Shown here: piece after piece, positions 62,694 through 64,000 of the stretch | Position numbering within the stretch: the first letter of the stretch is position 1 | How the letters are laid out: each line of letters opens with the position of its first letter | From: Trachythela sp. YZ-2020 | Taxonomy: Eukaryota; Cnidaria; Anthozoa; Malacalcyonacea; Clavulariidae | Assembly (NCBI GenBank): GCA_016169945.1 | Contig: JADLSH010000062.1 | Location: forward strand, 186,001 to 250,000 | Direction: 5' to 3' | Length of the DNA stretch: 64,000 nucleotides | The notes under the pieces: generated by a model | What the model saw: only the letters and a program-made list of their open reading frames with translations | Database searches by the model: none | Told to the model about the DNA's origin: nothing | Program-made: the position numbers and the translations under genes

Positions 62694-63055
62694 TTGGGGT
62701 TCAAAAAAAAGTTTGAACAATTTGAGTGGCGGGAATTAGTATTAAGTGGCCAACTCAACCAACTAAAAGTTTATAAACTTAACCAATGCCTTAATAAATG
62801 CAGGCTACTCTTGTGCATCAAGGCATTGAAGAATGTCAAAGTAAATAGTATTGTAAATAGTATACGATTCATATGATAACAGAAATAAATGCTGCTGCTT
62901 CTATATATTATAAAGAAGCAAAAGAAGAAGATGATGAACAAAATTTGGAACAACAGGACGAAGATATTGAGTTGAATATCAGTGATGATATTGTACTGTA
63001 TGACTTATCTAATGATAACAATGACCCAGAAATATCCGAAAATGATTGTAAATAG
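62694..63055 (+). pseudogene. SAP-like motif plus acidic tail, fragment of a transposon protein
   Basis: One frame reads FEWRELVLSGQLNQLKVYKL, ...LNKCRLLLCIKALKNVKV, loosely fitting a SAP DNA-binding motif (two helices with L..L and a G/K turn). The next frame (62873-63055) is very acidic (EEDDEQNLEQQDEDIELNIS). I have seen SAP followed by an acidic region at the start of YqaJ-type transposon proteins, but this is a weak analogy. It may belong to a second, lost Harbinger-type element. Confidence 0.35.
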
Positions 63056-63470
63056 TATACGCTTTTGATCAGTAGTGACAGTAGTGACCTTGACAGAGAA
63101 ATATTAAGAAAAGAAGTGCAACTTCGATAAAGCAGACGGGCTACAACATGGCGCACTAGAGTTATGTTAATTTAATGTATTAAAGGGCGGCTTAGACTAC
63201 AGTCGTAATACGAGTTGGTTTCAAATGCACAAACCAACAAAAAATAAGACAATTTACGCTCACCGCTCTGTTTACAGGAGTTTATTCATAACAATATTTT
63301 CAATTTAGAAGCAAAAAAATACAATACGCACTGGGATATTGTTATTACAAATTATAAATCTTTATTAAAAAGTACTCTACAACAAACGTGTGAGTATACA
63401 ATATAATACCGAACTTGGTTAAGTTCTTTACATTAACCTACCATATAGGCCTAGTACAGTCATTGCGTCA
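63056..63470. other. Non-coding, nothing recognised
   Basis: No feature supported. Confidence 0.4.
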
Positions 63471-63473
63471 TCT

Positions 63474-63635
63474 TAAAAACCTATAAGAATTAATTCGATA
63501 ATTATGTAAGTTAAAAAGGTATCTATTACAAATTTGCGTTTAAATCTCTCTGCTAAAAACCTATATGAATTAATTCAATAATTATATAAAGTTAAAAAGG
63601 AATCTATTTACAAATGTACGTTTAAATCTTTCTGT
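63474..63635. repeat. Tandem duplication of about 77 bp
   Basis: AAAACCTATA(A/T)GAATTAATTC recurs 77-79 bp apart, followed each time by AATTAT(G/A)TAA and TTTAAATCT(C/T)TCTG. On the minus strand the second unit codes for the end of the adjacent LINE. Confidence 0.8.
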
Positions 63636-64000
63636 TCTAATAAAAAGCATTCGTATTCATGCATGTCCGCGCTTACGTAATTTTAAATAACGTGTAGGTG
63701 GCAACAGGTCCTGCAATGGATGACTGGGGTCAGTCGTAATCTTGTCTCACAGTTTCTTGTCTTTATTACTTAACATATCCACCATGGATAGTTTATGAAG
63801 AAGATAACCATACCTATGTGCACAATTGAATAATTTGTCAATTTGGCTAAGGTACTTGTTGTATGATGCACATCCCCAAACTTCTATACCATAAACTAAT
63901 ACAGATATAATGAGGCTCATCGAACGAATTTAAGATGCCATCTCGGAAATATGCTGGATCTGGTGGGGTGAAACAACCTTACGGCACGAACGCCCTTGGC
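63560..64000 (-). pseudogene. LINE C-terminal relic running off the window edge
   Basis: Minus strand: MSLIISVLVYGIEVWGCASY, NKYLSQIDKLFNCAHRYGYL, MVDMLSNKDKKL, then a stop where a Trp codon is expected (TGA for TGG), DKITTDPSHPLQDLLPPTR, LRKRGHA and RTERFKRTFVNRFLFNFI. This is the post-RT region of the LINE clade common in cnidarians (YG.EVWG...; D.KLW..I...HPL..LLP; RT.RFK..FINR.LF). The RT core lies beyond 64000. One stop and at least one further stop in HA*IRM make it inactive. Confidence 0.78.

Overview
The window looks like a piece of an AT-rich, intron-bearing, transposon-crowded animal genome, most likely a cnidarian and probably an anthozoan (coral or anemone relative). The organism call is inference. 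It rests on a multi-exon secreted fibrinogen-like gene of a type I associate with corals, and on the style of the transposon proteins: a THAP-DDE/YqaJ Harbinger-type element, Tigger, Penelope, and LINE tails resembling those common in Anthozoa. There are no bacterial operons and no CRISPR array.

Layout. 1-3.3 kb: non-coding DNA, a 194-bp tandem duplication and a small Harbinger element. 3.3-14.3 kb: five internal exons of one minus-strand gene; one intron carries a 4.5-kb palindromic element (5363-9870). 14.9-20 kb: a LINE relic split by a hAT element, and further foldback and hAT MITEs. 20.65-27.36 kb: a 6.7-kb palindromic element carrying a small gene set in each arm. 28.7-31.9 kb: a Tigger/pogo transposon with a divergent HIRAN-like gene. 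33-37 kb: MITEs and a decayed coding region. 38.1-43.9 kb: a third palindromic element lodged in a MITE; a paralogous empty site lies at 46 kb. 48-54 kb: a coding-type minisatellite, a LINE relic, a hAT MITE and a 2.4-kb satellite of an 18-bp unit. 54.5-61 kb: a nested stack of inverted Penelope copies, a 5-kb long-TIR element, a RecQ-like helicase relic, a MITE and a Harbinger element with YqaJ and THAP-DDE genes. 61-64 kb: relics of two more LINEs and an unexplained small acidic coding fragment.

The most unusual content is the family of three giant foldback elements (4.5, 6.7 and 5.2 kb). Two have perfect 6-bp target duplications (TATATG, AGTATG). All three have termini of the form AGTAGTA..., or a slightly shortened version of it. 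A 5'-AG terminus with a 6-bp duplication is the hallmark of Polinton/Maverick elements, yet these are near-complete inverted repeats with no recognisable polymerase, integrase or capsid gene. From the outside inward each arm has subterminal repeats, a conserved TATA-like promoter (seen in two of the three), small genes or gene remnants, and telomere-like TTAGGG-type repeats; the palindrome closes on a core of 7-12 bp units (TAATGAC/GTCATTA or GACTATAGTCAT). My preferred reading is a non-autonomous Polinton-like family, perhaps derived from fold-back (snap-back) replication products comparable to the defective inverted-duplication genomes of protein-primed linear DNA replicators. That origin is inference; the architecture and the target duplications are read directly.

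Apart from the fibrinogen-like gene, nearly every coding segment is a decaying transposon gene. Insertions can be ordered in time because several relics regain frame when the inserted element is mentally removed.
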